Origin: Phycisphaerales bacterium
Lineage (GTDB): Bacteria; Planctomycetota; Phycisphaerae; Phycisphaerales; SM1A02
Direction of reading: 5' to 3'
DNA length: 6,077 nt
Assembly: GCA_007127615.1 (NCBI GenBank)
Contig: SKZB01000455.1
Location: 1 to 6,077 of the forward strand
Position numbers and translations under genes: made by a program. A model generated the notes under the pieces. That model made no database searches. It was not told the DNA's origin and was given only the letters and a program-made list of their open reading frames with translations. Positions 1-6,018 of the stretch are shown here, piece after piece. The first letter of the stretch is position 1, and every line of letters begins with the position of its first letter.

Positions 1-211
1 CCGCAACGAGACCGAACTGGCGGAGTTGAAGCAGCGCGCCCTTCAGGACATCGAGTCGGCGAAGACGGCCGCGATCAATGAACTCCACGCTGAGGCGTCC
101 ACGCTGGCCGTGTCGGTCGCGTCGAAGATTCTGCAGCGCGAGATCTCCGCCGACGATCAGCAGCGGCTGGTGGAACAGTCTCTGTCCGAAATGGCCGGTT
201 CGAGCAACTGA
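1..211 (+). CDS. atpF: ATP synthase Fo subunit b, C-terminal fragment
   Basis: This is the 3' end of a gene that enters from the left edge. The first whole codon is at base 2, giving 69 residues before the TGA at 209-211. The fragment is a charged, alanine-rich helix (AELKQRALQDIESAKTAA) ending in a segment that resembles the C-terminus of b subunits (ASTLAVSVASKILQREIS, then DDQQRLVEQSLSEM). In the family, subunit b forms the peripheral stalk, with an N-terminal membrane helix and a long cytoplasmic coiled coil whose C-terminus contacts delta and F1. The membrane helix would lie outside the window. The identification depends strongly on the next genes being atpH and, after one insertion, atpA. 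A methionine at base 26 is internal and not a start. The 50-nt gap to atpH suggests co-transcription. Confidence 0.9.
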   Translation, partial: RNETELAELKQRALQDIESAKTAAINELHAEASTLAVSVASKILQREISADDQQRLVEQSLSEMAGSSN

Positions 212-261
212 TCGCCTCGCCCGTTTGATTCGCCCCCTCATCCACCGGAGACGATCCTCTG

Positions 262-882
262 ATGGTCACGCAAGCCAATGCCCTCGCGTCCGTGTACGCC
301 CGCAGTTTGTTCGAGCTTTCCGAACAGGCCGGCGGTCACGACAAGATCGCCGAAGTGGGCGATGAGCTGGAACAGATCTGCGAATTGATGCGGGCGGACC
401 GGACGTTCCGGGAATTGTTCGCCTCGCCGATCATCGACCGCGAGAAACGCGGCGAAGCGATCAACCGCATCTTCTCGAACCGCATCACCGACCTCACGCT
501 TCGTTTTCTGCTTCTTCTCAACAATCGCGGCCGGCTGTCGGTCCTCGAAGCGATCAACGACAGTTATATCGGCGTCATGCAGGAAGCATTCGGCCGGGTT
601 GAAGTCAGTGTCTTTACGCCCGCGCCGCTCGGCGATGAGCAGCGCGACGTCATCCGCGGCCGTATTCAGAGCGCGATCGGGAAGGAGCCGATCCTGCATC
701 AGTTTACCGAACCGGACATGCTCGGCGGGATCAAGCTCCGCATCGGGGATCAGTTGATCGACGGCTCGATTTCCACCCGGTTGAAGCGGATGAAATCCGA
801 CCTGATCACCAACGGCCCCGCCGCGATGCGCGAACGTATTGCGGAAATCATCGATGACGCCGGCGGAGACACGGGAGCGTAA
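262..882 (+). CDS. atpH: ATP synthase F1 subunit delta
   Basis: The product is 206 aa, slightly longer than the roughly 180 aa usual for bacterial delta (OSCP homologue). Delta sits on top of the F1 alpha3beta3 head and ties it to the b-subunit stalk. The N-terminal helical domain has the family's opening pattern (ASVYARSLFELSEQ, about residues 9-22), followed by the ELFASPIIDREKRGEAI segment (51-67). The C-terminal signature is clear at about residues 153-173: MLGGIKLRIGDQLIDGSIS, then TRL. The extra length is mostly a hydrophilic tail (AAMRERIAEIIDDAGGDTGA). The ATG at 262 is preceded by GGAG at 247-250. The gene lies between atpF and a SIMPL-domain gene in the same direction, and the ribosome binding site of that next gene lies inside the atpH 3' end. 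Confidence 0.95.
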   Translation: MVTQANALASVYARSLFELSEQAGGHDKIAEVGDELEQICELMRADRTFRELFASPIIDREKRGEAINRIFSNRITDLTLRFLLLLNNRGRLSVLEAINDSYIGVMQEAFGRVEVSVFTPAPLGDEQRDVIRGRIQSAIGKEPILHQFTEPDMLGGIKLRIGDQLIDGSISTRLKRMKSDLITNGPAAMRERIAEIIDDAGGDTGA

Positions 883-884
883 CC
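873..884 (+). promoter_or_regulatory. Ribosome binding site of the SIMPL gene, inside atpH
   Basis: GGGAG at 873-877 lies 7 nt before the ATG at 885 and within the last codons of atpH, whose stop is at 880-882. The strong Shine-Dalgarno match and 2-nt intergenic gap support the 885 start and suggest that atpH and the SIMPL gene are translated from one message. Confidence 0.6.
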
Positions 885-1658
885 ATGACCACCCTGACCC
901 GATTTGCCACCATTCGCGCCTTTCGCCGTACGCTCAGCTTCGGGCTGCTTTGGATGATGCTGCTTCAGGCCGGCCCCGCGCTTGCGGACGGCGTCGCGCT
1001 GCGGGACCGCGTTCCGACGCTCACCGTGACGGGGCAGGCGAAACTTGAAAAGCCCGCCGATCAGTTGCGGATGTCGATCGGCGTGGTGACGCAGGATGAG
1101 CAGGCCGCCGAGGCGGTTCGGCGCAACGCCCGGCAGATGCGGCGCATCATCGAAGCCCTCGAAGACGCCGGCCTGACCGACGAGGAGTACTCGACCGGCC
1201 AATATCAGCTGACGCCGGTCTACACGCAACGGCCGCGGGATCCCGCCCCGGATTGGGCGCCGCGCATTCAGTCGTACCGCGTGGTGAACATGCTGCTCAT
1301 CAGAACGGAGAAGCTTGACGAAGCGGGCAAGCTGATCGACGTCGCCAATGAAGCCGGCGCGAACCGGATTGAGAACATTCAGTTCGGCCTTGCCGACGCC
1401 CGCCGGCACCGGACCGAAGCGATCACCCAGGCGACACAGAATGCGATGGACGATGCCCGCGTCCTGGCCCGTGCTTCGGAACGCACGTTGCGCCGGATCA
1501 TTACGATCGAACTGGACGCGGAATCGGATCATACCCCCCCGCGACCGTTTGAGATGGGTCGCGTCGCCATGATGGAAGCCGAGCCCACCAGTCTCGTGGC
1601 CGGCGACGTCACCATTCGCGCCACCGTGCGCATCGTTTACGAGGTCGGCGGGCGGTAA
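885..1658 (+). CDS. Secreted SIMPL (DUF541, YggE-like) domain protein
   Basis: The product is 257 aa. It begins with a typical signal peptide: basic residues R11, R14 and R15, a hydrophobic core at about 17-29 (LSFGLLWMMLLQA), and a probable cleavage after the ALA at 32-34. The rest matches the SIMPL/DUF541 (COG2968) pattern: TLTVTGQAKLEKPADQLRMSIGVV just after the signal, a helix with AAEAVRRNARQMRRIIEALEDAGL, then YSTGQYQLTPVY, SYRVVNMLLI and a long helical segment (RTEAITQATQNAMDDARVLA), ending in a strand (VTIRATVRIVYEV). Family members are periplasmic or surface proteins that mostly lack a defined biochemical function; E. coli YggE has been linked to oxidative stress. The protein should act outside the cytoplasm, unlike the F1 subunits around it. 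It starts 2 nt after atpH, and atpA follows after 84 nt, so it appears to be a member of the ATP synthase transcription unit. Confidence 0.85.
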   Translation: MTTLTRFATIRAFRRTLSFGLLWMMLLQAGPALADGVALRDRVPTLTVTGQAKLEKPADQLRMSIGVVTQDEQAAEAVRRNARQMRRIIEALEDAGLTDEEYSTGQYQLTPVYTQRPRDPAPDWAPRIQSYRVVNMLLIRTEKLDEAGKLIDVANEAGANRIENIQFGLADARRHRTEAITQATQNAMDDARVLARASERTLRRIITIELDAESDHTPPRPFEMGRVAMMEAEPTSLVAGDVTIRATVRIVYEVGGR

Positions 1659-1730
1659 GGACTTCGGACCGTCGCCCGATGAACCGGAACCTCACATCCA
1701 CGAACGACCACTCAGAAAATCACTCCAGAC

Positions 1731-1745
1731 AGGAAACCAGCCGTG
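1731..1745 (+). promoter_or_regulatory. Ribosome binding site and GTG start of atpA
   Basis: AGGA at 1731-1734 is 8 nt before a GTG at 1743-1745, which opens the expected alpha-subunit N-terminus ([19 protein letters not shown]). The only nearby ATG upstream, at 1679, is in another frame and opens just a 27-codon ORF, so GTG is the likely initiator. Confidence 0.65.
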
Positions 1746-3293
1746 AAGATCAAGACCGATGAAATCACCTCCGTGATCAAACAGGAAATCGAGCAGTTCT
1801 CGAGTGAACTGGAGATTTCCGAAGTCGGCCGCGTCGTGGAAATCGGCGACGGTATCGCCCGCGTCTACGGCCTGTCCAAGTGTATGGCCGGCGAACTGCT
1901 CGAGTTCGACACCCGCGAAGGCGCGGTCATGGGCCAGGCGATGAACCTTGAACAGGACACCGTCGGCGCGGTGATCTACGGCAACTATCTCAACGTCCGC
2001 GAAGGCGACACCGTCAAGTCCACCGGCCGCCTGCTCGAAGTGCCGGTCGGCGAGGAAATGCTCGGCCGCGTAGTCGATCCGCTCGGTCGGCCGATCGACG
2101 GCGGCGCGCCCATTCAGGCGACGCAGACCCGCAAACTCGACATCGTCGCGCCCGGCATCGCCGCCCGGCAGCCCGTCACCGAGCCGCTGCAGACCGGAAT
2201 CAAGGCCATCGATGCGATGATTCCGATCGGACGCGGTCAGCGCGAACTGGTCATCGGCGACCGGAAGACCGGCAAGACCGCCGTCTGCCTCGACGCGATC
2301 GTCAACCAGAAGCAGTTCTGGGGCACCGATGACGCGGTCGTCTGCATCTACGTCGCGGTCGGGCAGAAGGACTCGACCGTTGCGGCGGTGGTCGACTCGC
2401 TCAAGCAGCACGGCGCGATGGATTACACCATTGTCGTCGTCGCCGGCGCCTCCGCCCCCGCGCCGATGCAGTACATCGCGCCGTACGCCGGCTGCGCGAT
2501 GGGCGAGCATTTCATGTGGCAGGGCAAGGACGGTAAAACGCCCAAGCACGTCCTCTGCGTGTACGACGATCTCTCCAAGCAGGCGAACGCCTACCGTCAG
2601 CTTTCGCTGCTGCTCCGTCGTCCGCCCGGACGTGAAGCGTATCCCGGTGACGTCTTCTACCTGCACTCCCGTCTGCTCGAACGTGCGACGAAGCTCTCCG
2701 ATGAGAACGGTGGCGGCTCACTGACCGCCCTGCCGATCATCGAAACGCAGGAAGGCGACGTCTCGGCTTACATCCCGACCAACGTGATTTCGATCACCGA
2801 CGGTCAGATCTACCTCCAGCCCGAACTCTTCTCCGCCGGTGTCCGGCCCGCGATCAACGTCGGGATCTCCGTTTCCCGCGTGGGTGGCGCGGCGCAGATC
2901 AAGGCGATGAAGGAAGTCTCCGGTTCGCTGCGACTTGACCTTGCGGCCTACCGCGAACTCGAAGCGTTCGCCCAGCTCGGGACGGAACTCGACCCGGCTT
3001 CCCAGCGGCAGCTTGACCGCGGTGCCCGCATGGTGGAACTGCTCAAGCAGGGTGAGTTCCAGCCGTTCGACGCGATCGACCAGGCGATTTCGATCTTCGC
3101 CGGCTCAAAGGGCTTTCTCGATGATCTGCCGATGGACAAGGTGCACAAATTCGAGGAGGAACTGCTCGAGTACTTCCGCGGTCCGCAGAAGGAGCTTCGC
3201 GACAAACTCGTCACCGAGAAGAGCTTCAAGAAGCTCGGCGACGACTTCATCGCCGCGCTGCGCGACTTCAAGGCCAACTGGAAAGCCGACTGA
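1743..3293 (+). CDS. atpA: ATP synthase F1 subunit alpha
   Basis: The product is 516 aa, the normal length for this subunit, and complete. Alpha alternates with beta in the F1 hexamer, binds nucleotide at non-catalytic sites, and donates an arginine to the catalytic sites. Visible landmarks are the N-terminal beta-barrel region ([14 protein letters not shown], about 31-44), the Walker A loop GDRKTGKT at 172-179, the QKDSTVA segment at 208-214, the Walker B region [10 protein letters not shown] at 271-280, [20 protein letters not shown] at 292-311, and the SVSRVGG motif at 376-382 with the conserved arginine R379. The C-terminal helical domain follows ([18 protein letters not shown], about 397-414). 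A short hydrophilic insertion (KDGKTP, 262-267) precedes Walker B compared with Bacillus-type alpha as I recall it. The gene starts with GTG. It is followed by a terminator rather than atpG. Confidence 0.98.
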   Translation: MKIKTDEITSVIKQEIEQFSSELEISEVGRVVEIGDGIARVYGLSKCMAGELLEFDTREGAVMGQAMNLEQDTVGAVIYGNYLNVREGDTVKSTGRLLEVPVGEEMLGRVVDPLGRPIDGGAPIQATQTRKLDIVAPGIAARQPVTEPLQTGIKAIDAMIPIGRGQRELVIGDRKTGKTAVCLDAIVNQKQFWGTDDAVVCIYVAVGQKDSTVAAVVDSLKQHGAMDYTIVVVAGASAPAPMQYIAPYAGCAMGEHFMWQGKDGKTPKHVLCVYDDLSKQANAYRQLSLLLRRPPGREAYPGDVFYLHSRLLERATKLSDENGGGSLTALPIIETQEGDVSAYIPTNVISITDGQIYLQPELFSAGVRPAINVGISVSRVGGAAQIKAMKEVSGSLRLDLAAYRELEAFAQLGTELDPASQRQLDRGARMVELLKQGEFQPFDAIDQAISIFAGSKGFLDDLPMDKVHKFEEELLEYFRGPQKELRDKLVTEKSFKKLGDDFIAALRDFKANWKAD

Positions 3294-3332
3294 GTCTGAT
3301 CGCACGATTCACATGATTCAACGGTTCCCCCC

Positions 3333-3367
3333 GAAGCCCGGCGTCCGCGATGCCGGGCTTCATTTTC
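3333..3367 (+). terminator. Intrinsic terminator after atpA
   Basis: A perfect 10-bp inverted repeat, GAAGCCCGGC at 3333-3342 and GCCGGGCTTC at 3352-3361, encloses a 9-nt loop and is followed by ATTTTC. It begins 39 nt after the atpA stop codon. The GC-rich stem with a short T run is the classic rho-independent layout and marks the end of the transcription unit containing atpH and atpA. The T run is short, so some read-through into the next gene is possible. There is no T run on the other strand, so it looks unidirectional. Confidence 0.85.
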
Positions 3368-3393
3368 TGACCGCCGTGAGCGTCCTGACCAAC

Positions 3394-4350
3394 ATGCCGA
3401 CACAGAACCCGGCTCAACCCAGACAGCAGATGCTGGCGCACGCACTGGAGGCCGCCCGCCCGAAGCTGGCGGACTGGTTCTCCGGTGAATCACTGCGAGA
3501 CTCGATTCACGCGTCTATCGAAGATGATCTTGACGGCGCAGTGACGATTGGCCCGGCGCACGAAGCGTCGACCGAAAAGCTCCGGCCTCAGCAGGGTGAC
3601 CACTTCCTGATCAAGGTGGACGACCGGGTGAGTTGTATCGCGGCGTACCACACGCACTCCGACAATGAGCACCGGCCGAACCTGACGATTCTGCATCGAT
3701 CCTTCGCGTTGACCGACTCGGCGGCGCTCGATGCGCTGCGAGACGCCGTCAAGCGGACATTCACCCCCGAAACCCTGACGTGGCTCTGCGTGTTTCAGCA
3801 CGGTGAGAATCACCTGCCCGAACCCCCGTTCCGTATTCGCTCCCATTATCTTGCGCAGCAGGTGCGGGAAATTGCCGCCGCGCCCGTGGCCGCGGGGGCC
3901 GGCCGATTACGCGCGGTCGCGCCGGATTCGTTCGACTTCTACGACACTTATGTCGACTGGTACCGCGAGTTCTGGCGCCGACGGCCGGAGTTGGAGCCGC
4001 TGGTGCGCGTCGAGCCGCTGGAGGATGTGCGCATCTGTTACGACGATGGCGGTGTGCGGCTGCTGGAGTTGGACGGCGCTTTGTGCGGCATGATCGCGGC
4101 GCAGCGCCGGCGTGAGTACGGTCTGCGCGGCTGGCGCATCCGGGAGAAGGTGATCGCCCCGCCGTTCTGGGGGCACGGTCTGTCCACCGCGGCGAACGTG
4201 CTGCTCGCCCGCGCTCTGTCATCGGACCGGGCATCCAGGCACGACGATGCGATGTGGGGCACGATCTCCCCCCGCAATCACGCCTCGCTCCGTTCCGCGC
4301 AGCGCGTTGGACGACGGATCGTCGGAAGCACGTACTGGTGCGATCTCTGA
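3394..4350 (+). CDS. Two-part protein with C-terminal GNAT acetyltransferase domain
   Basis: With the ATG at 3394 the product is 318 aa. The C-terminal part (about 175-318) looks like a GNAT N-acetyltransferase: a strand pair (VRLLELDGALCGMIAAQRR, 221-239), a strand leading into the acetyl-CoA loop (REKVIAPPFWGHGLSTAANV, 250-269, with the WGHGLS glycine pattern), then MWGTISPRNHASLRSAQRVG (287-306) and a final strand STYWCDL. The ISPRNHAS segment matches the usual position of the conserved GNAT asparagine. The substrate is unknown. I do not recognise the N-terminal part (1-170); its alternating strands and helices could be a degenerate second GNAT fold. The reading frame stays open back into atpA, and an ATG at 3313 would translate the terminator, so I prefer 3394. 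A start at 3430 is also possible. No clear Shine-Dalgarno sequence precedes either. It converges with the small gene on its right, 42 nt away. Confidence 0.75.
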   Translation: MPTQNPAQPRQQMLAHALEAARPKLADWFSGESLRDSIHASIEDDLDGAVTIGPAHEASTEKLRPQQGDHFLIKVDDRVSCIAAYHTHSDNEHRPNLTILHRSFALTDSAALDALRDAVKRTFTPETLTWLCVFQHGENHLPEPPFRIRSHYLAQQVREIAAAPVAAGAGRLRAVAPDSFDFYDTYVDWYREFWRRRPELEPLVRVEPLEDVRICYDDGGVRLLELDGALCGMIAAQRRREYGLRGWRIREKVIAPPFWGHGLSTAANVLLARALSSDRASRHDDAMWGTISPRNHASLRSAQRVGRRIVGSTYWCDL

Positions 4351-4392
4351 ACGCGCGAAACGCGGGTGGACGCATTGTTCCTCGCGTATTGA

Positions 4393-4713
4393 TCAATTTG
4401 CGTCGTTGTCGGCATCCCCCACCGGATTCTCGATCCAGCGACGAAAGCAGGCATTGCAGAGCGTGAGGGCCAGACGTCGGTGCACCTGGTCCATCAATTC
4501 GCGTTCGGTGAAGTTCTCAAGTTCAGCCAGTAAATCGGCGTAGGTCGGCTCTTCCGGCGCGAGCGTTTCGCTGCCGTCGGCCGGGGGCGCCGGGTCGGCG
4601 ATCGCCTCGATGCGAACGAGAAAGTACTCGCCGCGCCCTGAATGCACCAACCGGCCACAGCGATGGCAGAAGATGGCTTCAGTATCGCGGGTTTCCGGTC
4701 GATCCTGATTCAT
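4393..4713 (-). CDS. Small protein with two CxxC pairs (putative split zinc site)
   Basis: The product is 106 aa from the preferred ATG at 4711-4713. That start has GGAG 9 nt upstream on the minus strand. The frame stays open to an ATG at 4797, which would give 134 aa, but the added N-terminus (MSGPANEDCPSVSDERRM and on) is low-complexity and its starts are less well placed. The protein has CHRC at residues 16-19 followed by GRLVHSGRGEYFLVRIEAIADP, an acidic helical middle (about 55-83), and CNAC at 86-89 followed by FRRWIENPVG. Four cysteines in two CxxC pairs suggest one zinc site built from both ends of the chain. I recall similar short proteins in planctomycete genomes, always uncharacterised. 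Function is unknown; no enzymatic motif is visible. It is divergent from the nucleotidase gene, with a 121-nt shared gap. Confidence 0.75.
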   Translation of the reverse strand: MNQDRPETRDTEAIFCHRCGRLVHSGRGEYFLVRIEAIADPAPPADGSETLAPEEPTYADLLAELENFTERELMDQVHRRLALTLCNACFRRWIENPVGDADNDAN

Positions 4714-4834
4714 CGGCGGTCGCTCCGGTGGGTTTCGGTGCCGCATTCTCCGCTCATCGGATACACTAGGGCAATCTTCATTCGCTGGTCCGCTCAATCC
4801 CGAACCTCATTCCTGCAAAGGCGGTACTGAACGC
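4714..4834. other. Divergent intergenic region
   Basis: These 121 nt separate the minus-strand small CxxC gene from the plus-strand nucleotidase gene, so promoters for both should lie here. The only -10-like hexamer I noticed is TACACT at 4762-4767 on the + strand, without a fitting -35. AAAGG at 4817-4821 is a distant, weak Shine-Dalgarno candidate for the nucleotidase. No convincing operator or riboswitch was seen. Confidence 0.4.
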
Positions 4835-5893
4835 ATGGCTACAGCTTCAACCGGATCCGGTCCCCCCTCGTCCCCGACGCCGCTGCGGCAGGCGATCAAC
4901 GCGGTTGCCGAGGCATGCCGGGTCGCCAACGCGGTGCAGAAGAATCTTGAGCAGGTGCGGCGGATTGCCAAGGATGACCGCAGTCCGGTCACGGTCGCGG
5001 ACTTTGCCGTGCAGGCCATCATCCATCACGCCCTCGCGTTGCACGATCCGGACGTGGCGATCATCGGCGAGGAACACGCGGAGCAGTTGAAACAAGCCGA
5101 TCAGCGTGCGGTGCTCGATGCCGTCGTCGAAGCCGTTCAGAGTTACCGGGAAACACTGTCCGAGGATGAGGTGATCGCGGCGATCGACGCCTGTGATCAC
5201 GATGCCTCCGGCGATGCGTACTGGACGCTTGATCCGGTGGACGGCACGAAAGGTTTTCTGCGTGGTCAGCACTACGCGATTGCGCTGGCGCGCATCGAAA
5301 ACGGACGGGTGACACACGGCGTGATGGGATGTCCGAATTTGTCGCGCCAGCAGACGCATCCGCTCGATCAGCCGGATGTGACCGGGACGATCTTTGCCGC
5401 GAATCTGGAGGGCGGCGGCTGGATGCTTCCCGCCAATGAGCCCGATGCGGAGCCGGATCGTGTATCGATCACGCCGGAAAACGAGTCGCAGGATCGAATT
5501 CGGATTTGCGAATCCGTCGAAGCGGCGCACAGCCGGCAGAGCGATACGGAGCGCGTGCTCGAACTGATGGGCATTGAATCCGACCCGGTTCGTCTGGACA
5601 GTCAGACGAAGTACGCCGTGGTGGCGCGGGGACAGGCGGATGCCTACCTTCGGATGCCGACGGGTCGATCGTACGTGGAGAAGATCTGGGACCACGCCGC
5701 GGGCATGTTGATCGCGCAGGAAGCCGGCGCGATGGTGACGGATATCACCGGCACACCGCTGGACTTTTCGCGCGGGACAACGCTTGAAGCCAATCGGGGC
5801 ATCGTCTGTGCGGTCCCGCATCTGCACGGCCGGATCATCGAGGCGATTGACAAACTGGGCCTGGCCGCCGGCGCCCGCTCCGGCGGCGGATAG
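4835..5893 (+). CDS. 3'(2'),5'-bisphosphate nucleotidase, HAL2-like
   Basis: The product is 352 aa and belongs to the inositol monophosphatase/Li+-sensitive phosphatase superfamily. Metal-site motifs appear in the expected order: DDRSPVTVADFAVQ (47-60), IIGEE (76-80), DPVDGTKGFLRG (133-144), and WDHAAG (285-290). The long form DPxDGTKGFLRG, GVMGCPNL (162-169), DSQTKYAVVARGQADAYLRMP (255-275) and the LDFSRGTTLEAN region (309-320) match yeast HAL2 and plant SAL1-type enzymes better than the shorter bacterial CysQ. Family enzymes remove the 3' phosphate from PAP (and PAPS) to give AMP (and APS), using Mg2+ and inhibited by Li+ and Na+. This relieves PAP build-up during sulfate assimilation or sulfotransfer. 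The cytoplasmic location is inferred from the lack of a signal peptide. The first 15 residues are a disordered Ser/Pro-rich tail. A putative anion permease gene follows 121 nt downstream. Confidence 0.92.
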   Translation: MATASTGSGPPSSPTPLRQAINAVAEACRVANAVQKNLEQVRRIAKDDRSPVTVADFAVQAIIHHALALHDPDVAIIGEEHAEQLKQADQRAVLDAVVEAVQSYRETLSEDEVIAAIDACDHDASGDAYWTLDPVDGTKGFLRGQHYAIALARIENGRVTHGVMGCPNLSRQQTHPLDQPDVTGTIFAANLEGGGWMLPANEPDAEPDRVSITPENESQDRIRICESVEAAHSRQSDTERVLELMGIESDPVRLDSQTKYAVVARGQADAYLRMPTGRSYVEKIWDHAAGMLIAQEAGAMVTDITGTPLDFSRGTTLEANRGIVCAVPHLHGRIIEAIDKLGLAAGARSGGG

Positions 5894-5927
5894 AAGATCG
5901 CGGCGTCCGATATCACAATGTGAACGC

Positions 5928-5957
5928 ACCGGATTCAAGCGCCCCGGTTGAACCGGT
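5928..5957 (+). other. Bulged stem-loop in the nucleotidase-permease gap
   Basis: ACCGG-A-TTCAA at 5928-5938 pairs with TTGAACCGGT at 5948-5957: 10 base pairs with one bulged A and a 9-nt loop. The right arm also belongs to an alternative 13-nt palindrome, CCGGTT-G-AACCGG at 5944-5956, so two structures could compete. No T run follows, so it is not a standard intrinsic terminator. It might be an RNA processing or leader element, or an operator. Function is unproven. Confidence 0.35.
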
Positions 5958-5973
5958 CAAGAGGGCCGGCACG

Positions 5974-6018
5974 ATGCGGGTTCCCGTCAACCGCGATAAG
6001 GGAAATTCAACGGAATGA
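5974..6018 (+). CDS. Possible 14-codon leader ORF before the permease
   Basis: An ATG at 5974 opens a 14-residue ORF (MRVPVNRDKGNSTE) whose TGA at 6016-6018 overlaps the next ATG as ATGA. AAGAGGG at 5959-5965 lies 8 nt upstream, a better Shine-Dalgarno sequence and spacing than that of the permease itself. It has no cysteine or methionine run of the kind expected in an amino-acid attenuator. It could couple translation to the downstream gene, or be chance in GC-rich DNA. Confidence 0.25.
   Translation: MRVPVNRDKGNSTE

Noticed and set aside
750..1532. Minus-strand open frame opposite the SIMPL gene (260 codons)
   Set aside because: Antisense shadow: the + strand has a signal peptide, a ribosome binding site and a known domain, and the minus frame has none.
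1645..1680. Imperfect hairpin around the SIMPL stop codon as a terminator
   Set aside because: The stem (GGGCGGT against ACCGTCGCCC) needs a 3-nt bulge and no T run follows, so it does not support separating the SIMPL gene from atpA.
1692..2666. Long minus-strand open frame opposite atpA (324 codons)
   Set aside because: It is antisense to conserved atpA. Its Asp/Arg/Val-rich composition is typical of a GC-rich antisense shadow, and it has no recognisable domain.
2935..3393. Upstream in-frame extension of the GNAT-domain gene into atpA
   Set aside because: It overlaps strongly conserved atpA codons in another frame, is Ser/Arg-rich shadow sequence, and would run through the terminator hairpin.
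4351..4392. Terminator between the convergent GNAT and CxxC genes
   Set aside because: Only a 4-bp CGCG-AAA-CGCG stem is visible at 4354-4364, and there is no T run on either strand.
4388..4397. ATTGATCAAT palindrome as an operator
   Set aside because: It is a single 10-bp palindrome overlapping a stop codon at the end of a gene, with no second copy nearby.
4733..4767. Sigma70-type promoter with TACACT at 4762-4767
   Set aside because: The hexamer matches only 4 of 6 positions and the nearest -35-like sequence (TTTCGG at 4733) is 23 nt away, too far for a standard promoter.
4847..5938. Long minus-strand open frame opposite the nucleotidase (363 codons)
   Set aside because: It is fully antisense to a gene with clear catalytic motifs; its Arg/His-rich translation has no recognisable family.
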